64,000 nucleotides of DNA from the NCBI GenBank assembly GCA_945861275.1, contig CAMATZ010000001.1, positions 1-64,000 of the forward strand. The letters are read 5' to 3'. This document shows positions 45,456 to 54,681 of this stretch, in pieces. Position numbers and translations under genes: made by a program. The notes under the pieces were generated by a model. That model was given only the letters and a program-made list of their open reading frames with translations. It did not search any database and was not told the DNA's origin. Positions within the stretch are counted from its first letter, which is position 1. Each line of letters begins with the position of its first letter. The stretch comes from Bordetella parapertussis. Lineage in GTDB: Bacteria > Pseudomonadota > Gammaproteobacteria > Burkholderiales > SG8-41.

Positions 45456-47065
45456 AACGCTTATTCGTATTGAGCATTCTTGCCGCGCTGGTGTCTTGCG
45501 CAGGCCCGCTTACCATCACCAGTGGGCCGCCGCAATCGCGCGAGCGAGAACTGATCGATCGCGCGCTGGTTGCGCTGGGCGGCGCGGACGACCTGCGCGC
45601 CCTGCGCTCGGCATCGCTCAAGGGCACAGTCAAACATTGGGAGCCGGAGCAATCGCATGCGCCGGGTGGCGAAGCGCGCTTTGCCGCCGAATCCGCTTTC
45701 GACATGACACTGGACTTCGTGAACCGCCGCGCGCGCATCGACTGGGAAAAAAAATTCGCCTATCCCGCGCCGCGCACGTTTAAATTCAGCGAAGTGGTAA
45801 CGCCTGATGCGGGCTACGTGATCGGCATCGATTCCAACGGCCGTAATGCGCAAAACCGCAACGCAAATCCGCCGGCGCATACCATGTCCGGCTTGCGGCT
45901 GGCGACAACGCAGCGCGAGCTGCGTCGCAGCTCTCCCGCACTGCTGCTGGAGATGCGCGATAACCTCGCGCGCAGCACGCGCGTGGCAAATGTCGCGATC
46001 GGCGGCGTGTCCTATCCCGCCCTTTCCTATAACGCGGGCGGCGTCAATTTCACGGTGATGTTTGATCCGCAAACGGGCTTGCCTGCGCGCGTGCGCACGC
46101 TGGATTTCGACAATATGTGGGGGGATGTGAACTACGATCTGGTGTTGTCGGAATGGCAGCCGCTGGCGGGCGTGCGTGTGGCCGCCAGTCAGCGATACGA
46201 GTTCAACGGCAGAGTCGTGGTGGACATGCGCCTGACGCAAATGACGCCGAACCCCCAACTCAATCCAGCGGCAATGTCGGTGCCTGAAAGTGTGCGCGTG
46301 ACAGCTGCCAAACCTGCTACCGGCAACCTGCCGTATCAGTGGGTGATACGCCGCCAGTTTATCGGCACCTATCTCGATTCGGATAACGCGAGCTACGATA
46401 CGCTGGCCGGGCCGGGCCTGCGCCTGCAGGAACTGGCGCCCGGCGTGCAACACGTGGTGGGCGGATCGCACAACGCGTTGCTGGTGGAGATGCGCGATCA
46501 TTTAATCGTGTTCGATGCACCGGTTTCCGATGGGCAATCCAACTGGACGATACGCGCCGCACAGGCGAGATATGGCGCCAAGCCGGTACGTTACATCGTG
46601 CTAACGCATCACCACATGGATCACGCCGGCGGCCTGCGCGCGTACCTGGCGCAGGGCGCGACGCTGGTGGTGGGGCGTGGCGCAGCGGCACACTATCGCC
46701 GCGTCCTCGCGGCGCCCGCGACGCGCAATCCGGATCTGGGCGCCTATGATTTATCCAGGGCCAATATCGTTGAAGTCGCGGATCGTTACGTCATGAGCGA
46801 CGGCCAGCGCGAAGTCTCCGCGCATCTTACCGAGAACCCGCACGCGGAAAGCATGCTGATCGGCTACGTCGCCGATGCGCGCATTGGTTTTGTCACCGAT
46901 ATCTGGAGTCCGGGCGCAGCCCCCTTGCCCAAGCAGATCAGCACACCGCTGGCGGCCATTGTTACCGCGGTGCGGCGTGCGGGTATTTCGCCGCTGCAAT
47001 TTGCCGGCGGCCACGGCAGCACGGCAGAGTATGCGCCGCTCGCCGGGCTGGCCGGCACAAGGTAG
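45452..47065 (+). CDS. Lipoprotein with C-terminal metallo-beta-lactamase fold
   Basis: 537 aa. The N-terminus MKRLFVLSILAALVSC is a lipoprotein signal with Cys16 as likely lipidation site. Residues to about 310 form an N-terminal domain without a recognised match. The MBL domain begins near LQELAPGVQHVVGG and has the zinc motif THHHMDHAGGLRAYL, with a later His in ENPHAESMLIGYV and Asp in IGFVTDIW. It is probably a periplasmic hydrolase. Substrate unknown; coupled to the thioesterase. Confidence 0.8.
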   Translation: MKRLFVLSILAALVSCAGPLTITSGPPQSRERELIDRALVALGGADDLRALRSASLKGTVKHWEPEQSHAPGGEARFAAESAFDMTLDFVNRRARIDWEKKFAYPAPRTFKFSEVVTPDAGYVIGIDSNGRNAQNRNANPPAHTMSGLRLATTQRELRRSSPALLLEMRDNLARSTRVANVAIGGVSYPALSYNAGGVNFTVMFDPQTGLPARVRTLDFDNMWGDVNYDLVLSEWQPLAGVRVAASQRYEFNGRVVVDMRLTQMTPNPQLNPAAMSVPESVRVTAAKPATGNLPYQWVIRRQFIGTYLDSDNASYDTLAGPGLRLQELAPGVQHVVGGSHNALLVEMRDHLIVFDAPVSDGQSNWTIRAAQARYGAKPVRYIVLTHHHMDHAGGLRAYLAQGATLVVGRGAAAHYRRVLAAPATRNPDLGAYDLSRANIVEVADRYVMSDGQREVSAHLTENPHAESMLIGYVADARIGFVTDIWSPGAAPLPKQISTPLAAIVTAVRRAGISPLQFAGGHGSTAEYAPLAGLAGTR

Positions 47066-47074
47066 CGTGCGTGT

Positions 47075-47572
47075 ATGACGACGCTCAAAAAAAACGCCAA
47101 ACCAGCGTTGCACACGGCGGCGAAAATACGCCGCATGAAAGAACACAAGTTCATTCACTTTCTCAATCCTGGCGCGATTCGTTACACGCGCTCGCTGGGC
47201 GATGCCGCGGGCCTCGAAACACTGGGCGTGCATCTGGTGCGGCTGAAAGCGGGCGATGAAAGCACGGAATATCATTTTCATCATCAGGACGAAGAATGGG
47301 TGTACATCCTGAGTGGCCGTGGCATCGCTGAAATCGGCGGCAAAAAATATAAAATCGGCACGGGCGATTTCATGGGATTTGGCGCAGAGTCGAAACCGCA
47401 TGCGATGACCAATCCACACAAAAAAGATCTGCTGTATCTTGTCGGCGGCAACCGCTGGCCGCTGGATGTGTGCGACTATCCGCGCATCGGCAAGCGGCGT
47501 TACCGCATGCATGGCAACAATGTGTATCTTGATCTTGCGGCGCTGACACCGGTGAAGCGGAATGTGAAGTAG
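47075..47572 (+). CDS. Cupin-domain protein
   Basis: 165 aa with a single cupin barrel: motif 1 STEYHFHHQDEEWVYILSGRG (His/His/Glu metal ligands) and motif 2 with His in SKPHAMTNP. It could be a dioxygenase, isomerase or sugar-binding protein. The ATG at 47075 lies 10 bp after the lipoprotein stop; a later start at the ATG encoding MKEHKFIHF (about 47135) would also keep the domain. An inverted-repeat element follows. Confidence 0.82.
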   Translation: MTTLKKNAKPALHTAAKIRRMKEHKFIHFLNPGAIRYTRSLGDAAGLETLGVHLVRLKAGDESTEYHFHHQDEEWVYILSGRGIAEIGGKKYKIGTGDFMGFGAESKPHAMTNPHKKDLLYLVGGNRWPLDVCDYPRIGKRRYRMHGNNVYLDLAALTPVKRNVK

Positions 47573-47578
47573 GGCTCT

Positions 47579-47671
47579 TGTAGGATGGGCACGCTCTATG
47601 TGCCCACACGTTGTGCGGCATCCCACGTTCAGTCGCGTGGGCAAAACAAAGTACGTTTTGCCCACCCTACA
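47579..47671. repeat. MITE-like inverted-repeat element
   Basis: Terminal inverted repeats TGTAGGATGGGCA (47579-47591) and TGCCCACCCTACA (47659-47671, one mismatch) bound a 93-bp element. Inside, GTGGGCAAAAC / GTTTTGCCCAC (47637-47647 / 47655-47665) forms a perfect 11-bp hairpin. It lies between convergent genes, where it could act as a bidirectional terminator. It has no coding capacity. Confidence 0.75.
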
Positions 47672-47677
47672 AATTTC

Positions 47678-49057
47678 TTAAAACGGCAGCACGATATCCG
47701 GCTTCACCGCTATCAGCGCGCGGCGGAAATCGTTTTGAATGCGTTTTAACGCAGCATCGGTTTCTGCCTCGAAACGCAGCACAATCACCGGCGTGGTGTT
47801 GGACGGGCGCGCGAGGCCGAAGCCGTCGGCGTATTCGACGCGCACGCCATCGATGGTAATAATCTCCTGCGCGTCGCCGAACTTCGCGTTTTTCTTTAAC
47901 GCGTCCATCAGGGTGTAGTTTTCGCCTTCGGCGGTCTGTACGTGCAGTTCCGGTGTGCTGACCGCGTCGGGCAACGTTTCCAGCGCGGCAGTCAGGTCAG
48001 GCACACGCGACAGAATTTCCAGCAGCCGCGCACCGGCGTAGAGCGCGTCGTCAAAACCGTACCAGCGCTCCTTGAAGAACATGTGGCCGCTCATCTCGCC
48101 TGCCAGCGGCGCGCCGCTTTCTTTCAACTTGGCCTTGATAAACGAATGCCCGGTTTTCCACATCACGGGTTTGCCGCCGCGGCTGCGTATCCAGTTGAAG
48201 AGATTGCGCGTGGATTTCACATCGAAAATAATCTCGGCGCCGGGGTTGCGCTTGAGCACGTCTTCGGCGAACAGCATCAGTTGGCGGTCGGGGTAGATGA
48301 TGCTGCCGTTTTTGGTAACCACGCCAAGACGGTCGCCGTCGCCGTCGAAGGCGAGGCCAATTTCGGCGTCGCCCGCCTTCAGTGCGACAATCAGATCCTG
48401 CAGATTTTTCGGTTGCGAAGGGTCGGGATGATGGTTCGGGAAGCGGCTGTCCACGTCGCAAAATAGCTCCTGCACCTCGCAGCCCAGACGGCGATACAGT
48501 TGCGGTGCGAAAGCGCCGGCGACGCCGTTGCCGCAATCGACTGCAATCCTGACCGGACGCGCGAGTTTCACGTCACTCACGATGCGGCTCAGATACGCTT
48601 CACCTATGTCATGCGTGCGGTAGCCGCCCGCGCCGTGGCTCAAGTCTCCGCGTTCGATGCGCATGCGAAGCTGCTGTATAGCGTCGCCTGCGAGCGTGTC
48701 GCCCGCGAGCATCACTTTCAGCCCGTTGTATTGCGGCGGATTGTGCGAGCCGGTCACCATGACGCCGCACTGCGTGTGCAATTGGTAGGTGGCGAAATAC
48801 ACCATCGGCGTTGCCACCATGCCGACATCCACTACCGCCATGCCGCTGGCACGCAGCCCGCGCGCAAGCGCCGCGGAAAGTTCGGGTCCGGAGGCGCGGC
48901 CATCGCGGCCGATGGCGATTTCTTTTTGCCGGCGCGCCACCGCTTCGGAGCCAATGGCGTGTCCGATATTCTCGACCGCTTCGGGCGTGAGCGCGGTTTG
49001 CACAATGCCGCGTATATCGTAGGCTTTGAAAATTTCAGGTGGTGCAAATTGGGACAC
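47678..49057 (-). CDS. Phosphomannomutase/phosphoglucomutase (ManB/AlgC family)
   Basis: 459 aa. Interconverts hexose 1- and 6-phosphates for LPS and exopolysaccharide precursors. Features: FKAYDIRGIVQTALTPEAVENIG, the catalytic phosphoserine loop VMVTGSHNPPQYNGLKVM, metal-binding DGDGDRLGVV, the sugar loop GEMSGHMFF, and FGLARPSNTTPVIVLRFEA for phosphate contact. It begins with GTG (AAAGG upstream). It follows the YheT-type gene on the same strand. Confidence 0.95.
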   Translation of the reverse strand: MSQFAPPEIFKAYDIRGIVQTALTPEAVENIGHAIGSEAVARRQKEIAIGRDGRASGPELSAALARGLRASGMAVVDVGMVATPMVYFATYQLHTQCGVMVTGSHNPPQYNGLKVMLAGDTLAGDAIQQLRMRIERGDLSHGAGGYRTHDIGEAYLSRIVSDVKLARPVRIAVDCGNGVAGAFAPQLYRRLGCEVQELFCDVDSRFPNHHPDPSQPKNLQDLIVALKAGDAEIGLAFDGDGDRLGVVTKNGSIIYPDRQLMLFAEDVLKRNPGAEIIFDVKSTRNLFNWIRSRGGKPVMWKTGHSFIKAKLKESGAPLAGEMSGHMFFKERWYGFDDALYAGARLLEILSRVPDLTAALETLPDAVSTPELHVQTAEGENYTLMDALKKNAKFGDAQEIITIDGVRVEYADGFGLARPSNTTPVIVLRFEAETDAALKRIQNDFRRALIAVKPDIVLPF

Positions 49058-49074
49058 AATAACCTTTCAATAAA

Positions 49075-50079
49075 TTATTCCGTCGAGAAAAACTGTAACA
49101 GGCGTTGCGCAAGCCACGTGATGTTACCCGGAAAGCTGCCCGTGACGAAGCCGACATGGCCGCCGGTGGCGGGTATTTCCAGAACCACGTGCTTGGAGAC
49201 GTTTTGCGCCGTTGGCAAAAATCGCGCCGGTAAAAACGGATCGTTGCGCGCGTTGAGCATCAGCGTGGGCGCGGCGATGGATATGAGATAGGGCTTACTG
49301 CTGGCGCGCGCGTAATAATCATCGACGCCGTTAAAGCCGTGCAGCGGCGCGGTCACCCGATCATCAAACTCGCGCAGGGTGCGCGCGGCAATCATGCGCG
49401 GCCTGTCGCACAGCGCAGGATAGCGCTTCATCTTGGCGATGGTTTTCGCTTTCATCGTCGACAAAAACCGCCGTGTGTAAACATGGTTAAAGCCACGCGC
49501 CAGCGCGTCACCTGCCGCTGCGAGATCAACCGGCGCGCAGACGGCAGCCGCGCGCGTGATGACAGCGCGCGCGTTTTCCCCTTGTTCGCCCAGCCACTTG
49601 AGCAATGCATTGCCGCCCAGCGACACCCCCGCGACGTAGAGCGGCCCGCTGCGTGTCGAACGCAGGCGGCGCAAAATCCAGTCGATCTCGGCGCTGTCGC
49701 CCGAATGATAGGCGCGTGGCAGACGATTTAACTCGCCGCCGCAGCCGCGAAAATGAACCACTACGCCATGCCAGCCACGCGCGTTCACCGCGTGCATCAG
49801 GCTACGCGCGTAGTGACTGTTCGAATCGCCTTCCAGACCGTGAAACAGCACCACCAGCGGCGTTTCGTCCGGGTCGCCGAGCTTTAGTTCCGCGCCGGTG
49901 TTTTCCAGCCAATCGAGCTCGATAAAATCCAGGTCCGGTGTCTCCCAGCGGTCACGCCAGTACGTTACTGCCGGACGCGACGCAAAGGTGGCGGCGTGTA
50001 TGGTTTGCGCGTGGCCGCCGGGCAGCCAGCGGGGCGCTTGGTATGGTGCCAGGATTTCGTCGGAATCGGAGTTGGACAT
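49075..50079 (-). CDS. Alpha/beta hydrolase, YheT family
   Basis: 334 aa. YheT signature: VVLFHGLEGDSNSHYARSLMHAVNARGWHGVVVHFRGCGGELNRLPRAYHSGD, nucleophile elbow GVSLGGNALLKWLGE, Asp in LNARNDPFLP and His in TGGHVGFV. Probably an esterase; no defined substrate in bacteria. It precedes manB by 17 bp on the same strand. Confidence 0.92.
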   Translation of the reverse strand: MSNSDSDEILAPYQAPRWLPGGHAQTIHAATFASRPAVTYWRDRWETPDLDFIELDWLENTGAELKLGDPDETPLVVLFHGLEGDSNSHYARSLMHAVNARGWHGVVVHFRGCGGELNRLPRAYHSGDSAEIDWILRRLRSTRSGPLYVAGVSLGGNALLKWLGEQGENARAVITRAAAVCAPVDLAAAGDALARGFNHVYTRRFLSTMKAKTIAKMKRYPALCDRPRMIAARTLREFDDRVTAPLHGFNGVDDYYARASSKPYLISIAAPTLMLNARNDPFLPARFLPTAQNVSKHVVLEIPATGGHVGFVTGSFPGNITWLAQRLLQFFSTE

Positions 50080-50198
50080 GCGGATAGCTACTTCGGTGGA
50101 AGCGCGAATTTTACTGTAGCGGCAATGGTTGTGCGCACCATCGCGCGTGCGAAATTGGCGCTACACTGCGCGCAGTCTCGTTGCCGCAAGTTCATGAA

Positions 50199-51188
50199 AT
50201 GACGAATGTCCGTTTGTTGCTTGTGCGCTGCGCCACTATCGCCATGATGGCAGCCGCGTCCGTTGCCGCCGCTCAAGTGGCTCACGCGGCTGCTTATCCC
50301 ACCAAGCCACTGCGGCTGGTAACCGGCTCCGCGCCCGGCGGCGGCTCGGATTTTGTGGCGCGTGCGCTGGCCGAAAAACTCAGCGAGCGCTTCGGCCAGC
50401 AGGTGCTGGTGGACAATCGTCCCGGCGCCGGTGGCGCAATAGGCGCGGATGTGGTGGCGAAAGCGAACCCGGACGGCTATACACTGCTGCTCAACACCGG
50501 CAGCGCCATCGCGGTGAATCCAGCCTTGCAGTCGCAGCCCTACGATGTAAAGCGCGACTTCGCGCCGGTGATGCAGGTGAGCCGCGCGCCGTTCGTGCTG
50601 GCGGTGAATCCGGCGCTGCCGGCGAAATCCGTCACCGAAATGATCCAACTTGCGAAAGCCAATCCGGGCAAGTACAGCTACGCGTCATCCGGCATCGGCG
50701 CGATGTCGCACCTGGCGATGGAGTTGTTCAAAAACATGGTGGGCGTGACTGTGGTGCATGTGCCGTATCGCGGCAGCGCGCCGGCGGCAGTCGATCTGAT
50801 CGCAGGCCAGGTGCAACTGGCGATGAACAATATTGTGCCGACTCTGCCGCATGTGAAATCGGGCCGGCTGCGCGCGCTGGGCGTCAGCGGCCCGCTGCGT
50901 TCACCGGTGTTGCCGGAGGTGCCGACGGTGGCGGAAGCCGCGTTGCCAGGTTATGAGGCGATGCAGTGGTATGGCGTGTTGCTGCCGGCGAAAGTGCCCA
51001 AGCCCATCGCAGCGTTGTTGCACAAGGAAATCGCCGCGGTGCTGCAAATTCCCATCGTGCGCACGCGCCTGACGGAGGAGGGTGGTGATGTGGTCGGCGG
51101 CACGCCGGAGCAGTTTGCGGCCTACATAGCGCTGGAGACGGCGAAGTGGGCGCGAGTGGTGAAGATGGCGGGAGTGAAGGCGGAGTAA
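50199..51188 (+). CDS. Bug/TctC-family periplasmic solute receptor 4
   Basis: 329 aa from the ATG at 50199 (the frame opens 18 bp earlier with TTG). Signal peptide with ATIAMMAAASVAAAQVAHAA, mature YPTKPLRLVTGSAPGGGSDFVARALAEKL, NPDGYTLLLNTGS, VVHVPYRGSAPAAVDLIAGQVQLAMNN, YEAMQWYGVLLPAKVP. Its stop touches that of the cupin gene coming from the other side, with no terminator between. Confidence 0.92.
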   Translation: MTNVRLLLVRCATIAMMAAASVAAAQVAHAAAYPTKPLRLVTGSAPGGGSDFVARALAEKLSERFGQQVLVDNRPGAGGAIGADVVAKANPDGYTLLLNTGSAIAVNPALQSQPYDVKRDFAPVMQVSRAPFVLAVNPALPAKSVTEMIQLAKANPGKYSYASSGIGAMSHLAMELFKNMVGVTVVHVPYRGSAPAAVDLIAGQVQLAMNNIVPTLPHVKSGRLRALGVSGPLRSPVLPEVPTVAEAALPGYEAMQWYGVLLPAKVPKPIAALLHKEIAAVLQIPIVRTRLTEEGGDVVGGTPEQFAAYIALETAKWARVVKMAGVKAE

Positions 51189-51650
51189 CTAGTAGTGCGA
51201 ACTAAAACTGATCGCATCGCGCTTGGCAAGTTCTTCCAGGTCGATGTAAGAGCGCTTGGTGGCCTTATCGACAGTGAATTGCAGTTTCTTGTTTGACTCG
51301 GTGGAGGCGCGTATCGCCAGCAGCTGCAGCGATTCTTTCACTTCCCACTCGTGCGCGCCAGCGATGCCGGGCGGGCAATAAAGGAACGAGCCGGCGCTGA
51401 CTTCGTATTCCTTGCCTTCGATGTCGCGCACGATGGCATGACCCGAAAGGATGTAATAGAACGCTTCGATCGGATGCCAGTGCAGTGCTTCAATCGAGCC
51501 CGGCGTGTAGGTGGCGTGGCCGACGCGCAGCCGGTCGGTGGGGATTTCCGGGCAGCCGACAAGGCGGCGCATGCTCTGCTCGGGGATCACGCCCTCGGCG
51601 CCCTTGATGGCGGCAATGTTTACTACTTTAAGGGTTGATTTGATTTCCAT
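51189..51650 (-). CDS. Cupin-domain protein
   Basis: 153 aa. Single cupin: EALHWHPIEAFYYILSGHAIV (metal-binding His and Glu positions) and the second motif with GIAGAHEWEV. Last gene of a minus-strand run TcuA-like / class II aldolase / cupin, so probably an accessory isomerase or oxygenase of that pathway. AAGGAG precedes the ATG. The frame ends exactly where the Bug gene ends. Confidence 0.82.
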   Translation of the reverse strand: MEIKSTLKVVNIAAIKGAEGVIPEQSMRRLVGCPEIPTDRLRVGHATYTPGSIEALHWHPIEAFYYILSGHAIVRDIEGKEYEVSAGSFLYCPPGIAGAHEWEVKESLQLLAIRASTESNKKLQFTVDKATKRSYIDLEELAKRDAISFSSHY

Positions 51651-51666
51651 GGCGTGTCTCCTTGAA

Positions 51667-51725
51667 GCGTAAGGCGTAAGGCGTGAGGGGTGAGGCGTAG
51701 CTCCTGGAACGCCTCACGCCTCACG
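51667..51725. repeat. Heptamer-based hairpin between aldolase and cupin genes
   Basis: GCGTAAG, GCGTAAG, GCGTGAG, GGGTGAG, GCGTAG (51667-51700) face GCCTCAC, GCCTCAC, G (51711-51725). On the coding strand it begins GAAATTCGTGA right after the aldolase TAG; the ribBA/ribH element ends in the complement of the same sequence. Confidence 0.8.
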
Positions 51726-51730
51726 AATTT

Positions 51731-52519
51731 CTAACTGGCGTAACTGGGATCTTTACGATCCAGCTTGCGCAGCAGCGACGGCCATTCCAGCAAACCGTGG
51801 CGGCGGCGCATGCCGGATTTGAAGCCGGCGTAGGTTTCCTGCACCACTTCGTCGGGCGGTAACTGGATTTCCGTGCCGCAGGAGAGCGTCATCACCTGCA
51901 ACTGGCATGCGCGCTCCAGACGGTAGTGGTTGTTGAAGCACTCGGGGATGCTGTCACCGACGGTCAACAGGCCGTGGTTGCGCAGGATCATCGCTTCGCG
52001 GTCGCCGAGGTCTTGCACCAGCCGTGCGCGCTCGTCGAGATTCAGCGCCGGGCCTTCGTAATCGTGATAGGCGATATCGCCGAAACGCATCGCGGTTTGC
52101 GCAATCGGCATCAAGCCCTGCTTGTGCGCGGACACCGACATGCCGGCCAGTGTGTGGGTGTGGATCACGCAATCGACATCGTGGCGCGCGCTGTGCACTG
52201 CGCTGTGGATCACGTAGCCGGCCTGATTGACGCCGTAATCGGTGGCATTGAACAGCACGTTGCCTTCGAGATCGATTTTGATCAGGCAGGAGGCAGTGAT
52301 TTCCTCATACAGCATGCCGAACGGATTAATCAGGAACTCGTTGCTGGTTCCGGGCACGCGCGCGGAAATGTGATTGGCGATCATTTCGACCATGCCGAAC
52401 TCGGCCATCAAGCGGTAACACGCAGCGAGATTGACGCGCACATCCCATTCTTCTTTGCTGACCTGTTCGCGTACGGGCTTGTGGATTTGGATTGCGGGAG
52501 CGTTCATGGTTGTTTCCAT
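51731..52519 (-). CDS. Class II aldolase/adducin family protein
   Basis: 262 aa. Zinc-dependent class II aldolase fold: MVEMIANHISARVPGTSNEFLINPFGMLYEEITASCLIKIDLEGN, zinc His pair in CVIHTHTLAGMSVSAHK, and ILRNHGLLTVGDSIPECFNNHYRLERACQLQV with the third His. Members are sugar-phosphate aldolases or decarboxylases; the substrate is not clear. The start may be 52519 or the ATG at 52507, which has GGAAA upstream. Part of the minus-strand catabolic run. Confidence 0.88.
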   Translation of the reverse strand: METTMNAPAIQIHKPVREQVSKEEWDVRVNLAACYRLMAEFGMVEMIANHISARVPGTSNEFLINPFGMLYEEITASCLIKIDLEGNVLFNATDYGVNQAGYVIHSAVHSARHDVDCVIHTHTLAGMSVSAHKQGLMPIAQTAMRFGDIAYHDYEGPALNLDERARLVQDLGDREAMILRNHGLLTVGDSIPECFNNHYRLERACQLQVMTLSCGTEIQLPPDEVVQETYAGFKSGMRRRHGLLEWPSLLRKLDRKDPSYAS

Positions 52520-52612
52520 TTAAAGAAATCTTTATTTACCACTCCGTCATACCGGCCTTCGCTGGAATGACGAGTAAGTAAGTGTTTCCGTATCTTCGTG
52601 TATAAAAAAGTC

Positions 52613-54133
52613 CTATCCCACTTTAACCGCTTTGCCCGCCGTGGTTCCGGAAAGCCTGCCGAACACCGAACCCGAAGTCAGCCCGGTGCCGCCTGGATAG
52701 TTGTGATAAAAAATGCCGCCGACCAGTTCTCCCGCTGCATACAAGCCGTGTATCGGCTGGCCGCCGGTGTCTTCCACCTGGCCTTCGGTGGCGGGATCGG
52801 TGCTGATTTTTAAGCCCCCGAAGCTGAAGGTAACGCCACAGGTTACGGCGTAGGCTTCAAACGGCGCGGTGTCGACGGTGTTGGCCCAGTTGGTTTTGTT
52901 AATCGCCAGGCCTTCGGTGCGGCGGCCGTCTTTGATCGCCATGTTGTAGGTCTTGTCGTGCTGCACGGCTTTGTTGTACTCGGTAATTTCGCGCAGCGCA
53001 GCTTCCGCATTGACGCCGTCCATCATCTTGCACAGTTCTTCGAGCGTGTTGGCGCGCACCTTGGTCACGCGCTTGATGCGGTATTCATCGCGCAGTGAGG
53101 GAATGATTTTGGCGTCGAACACCTGCCACGCGAACATGCCGGGCTGGTTCAAAATGACCTTGCCGTATTTGGCATAGGTGTAGTTGCGGAAATCAGCGCC
53201 TTCGTCGCAGAAGCGTTTGCCGTCGGCGTTGATCATAATGCCCCAGGGATAGCTGTGCTTCTGGAACTGGTCGCCCACCGCGAGATCACCAAACGGCGGC
53301 GAGTTGCGATCCCAGCCCACGGCATGACAGCCGGACCAGTGGCCATAGGGCATGGCGCCGATGTCGAGCGCCATTTTGATGCCGAGGCCGGTGTTGTAAC
53401 GGGTGCCGCGCACATGCGCGAGATCCCAGCCCGGGCCGAGATAACGCGCGCGCATTTCGGCACTGGATTCGAAGCCACCGCAGGCGAGAATCACCGCCTT
53501 GCCTTTGATTTCGACATTTTGGCCTTTGTGCCGCGCGCGTACGCCGAGCACATTGTTGTCGCTGTCGGTGAGCAGTGAAATCGCGGGTGTTTCATAGAAT
53601 ATTTTGATGCCTTCGCGCTCGCAGGCCTTGTGCTCGTTGGCCACCAGGCCTTCGCCGCCGCCCCAGGTTTCAGCAGCCAGCCCGCCCCAGAATTTGTAAC
53701 GCGTGCCGTTATCGACCTTGTACGACTGGCGGCCGTAGCTCGCCTGAAACTTCACGCCTTTTTTGCGCAGCCACACCACCGTGTCATAGCTGCGGCGGAT
53801 CAGCATTTCGCACAGATCCGGGTCGGTCTGCTCCTGCGTGATGCGCGCCATGTCGTCGAAATAGGCATCGGCGGTGTACGAACCGTAGTCGTGGGTTTTC
53901 TTTTCTTCTTCGGTGAGCTCCGGAATGATCTCGGCCAGTTCATCGACGTTGTTAAACACCACGCGCATCAGCCCGCCGGTGTAGCGGCTGTTGCCGCCGC
54001 AATCGTCGATGGGCGCGGCTTCGAGCATGATCACACTGGCGCCTTGTTCGCGCGCGGCAAGCGCGGCGCAGGCAGCGGCGTTGCCGGCGCCGACGACGAT
54101 AATGTCAGGATTTCCGAAATCCGGGAGACTCAT
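52613..54133 (-). CDS. FAD-dependent tricarballylate dehydrogenase-like flavoprotein (TcuA family)
   Basis: 506 aa. N-terminal FAD-binding Rossmann motif IIVVGAGNAAACAALAAREQGASVIMLEAAP, DDCGGNSRYTGGLMRV, LACGGFESSAEMRARYLGPGW, and a C-terminal GLYAAGELVGGIFYHNYPGGTGLTSGSVFGRLSG. It is close to TcuA, which oxidises tricarballylate to cis-aconitate, and to fumarate reductase-like flavoproteins. No TcuB or TcuC is present. A substrate related to tricarboxylates would suit the Bug receptors around it. AAAGGA precedes the ATG. Confidence 0.88.
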   Translation of the reverse strand: MSLPDFGNPDIIVVGAGNAAACAALAAREQGASVIMLEAAPIDDCGGNSRYTGGLMRVVFNNVDELAEIIPELTEEEKKTHDYGSYTADAYFDDMARITQEQTDPDLCEMLIRRSYDTVVWLRKKGVKFQASYGRQSYKVDNGTRYKFWGGLAAETWGGGEGLVANEHKACEREGIKIFYETPAISLLTDSDNNVLGVRARHKGQNVEIKGKAVILACGGFESSAEMRARYLGPGWDLAHVRGTRYNTGLGIKMALDIGAMPYGHWSGCHAVGWDRNSPPFGDLAVGDQFQKHSYPWGIMINADGKRFCDEGADFRNYTYAKYGKVILNQPGMFAWQVFDAKIIPSLRDEYRIKRVTKVRANTLEELCKMMDGVNAEAALREITEYNKAVQHDKTYNMAIKDGRRTEGLAINKTNWANTVDTAPFEAYAVTCGVTFSFGGLKISTDPATEGQVEDTGGQPIHGLYAAGELVGGIFYHNYPGGTGLTSGSVFGRLSGTTAGKAVKVG

Positions 54134-54142
54134 AAAATATCC

Positions 54143-54162
54143 TTTAATAACAAATAATTATG
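54143..54162 (+). repeat. AT-rich dispersed motif, copy 8
   Basis: TTTAATAACAAATAATTATG, just upstream of the TcuA-like gene. Confidence 0.4.
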
Positions 54163-54231
54163 TAGATTTAGCGAGGGAGATTCAGGTCCGCGCAGCGGTG
54201 ATGCGCGGTAGCGGAATTATACCTTGCGTTT

Positions 54232-54681
54232 TCAGTGCAGCGTCTTCGGCGCGCGCTTAACTTCAGCCTCCGGCGCAACAGCCGCAGCCGGCGCTGCTGG
54301 CGCGGGCGAGGCGTGATGCGCCACCATGCGCCAGCCGCGGTCAGTGCGTAAATAGATGTTGGTGACCAGCAGCGGATTGTGCGCGGGTCCTTGTCCCGCC
54401 ACCGTGATCAGTTCGTAGACGCTGTGAACCGCGATCATCACGCCGTGAATTTCGTGGCGCGCGCGCAGCTGAAAGCTCAAAGATTGTCCGTTGGTGAAGA
54501 GGCGGCGCCAGGATTCACGCACGTTCTCCATGCCCGAGATCCGTTGCCCGCCGGGGTGTACGCAGTAAATATCGTCGTCATCGGCCCACACCGCCATCAT
54601 CGCTTCGAGATCGCTCTTGCCAAAAGCGTCGTAGAAAGCCGCTTCAGCTTCTTGAGAATTCGCGTAGAGCGCTTTTTTCAC
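54232..54681 (-). CDS. SnoaL-like (NTF2 fold) protein
   Basis: 149 aa. SnoaL/DUF4440-type domain: EAAFYDAFGKSDLEAMMAVWADDDDIYCVHPGGQRISGMENVRESWRRLF and a final WRMVAHHASPAP, then an Ala/Pro tail. The fold serves as isomerase, hydrolase or binding protein. It begins with GTG at 54681 without a good Shine-Dalgarno. Same strand as the TcuA-like gene but oriented so that it lies upstream of it. Confidence 0.82.
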   Translation of the reverse strand: MKKALYANSQEAEAAFYDAFGKSDLEAMMAVWADDDDIYCVHPGGQRISGMENVRESWRRLFTNGQSLSFQLRARHEIHGVMIAVHSVYELITVAGQGPAHNPLLVTNIYLRTDRGWRMVAHHASPAPAAPAAAVAPEAEVKRAPKTLH

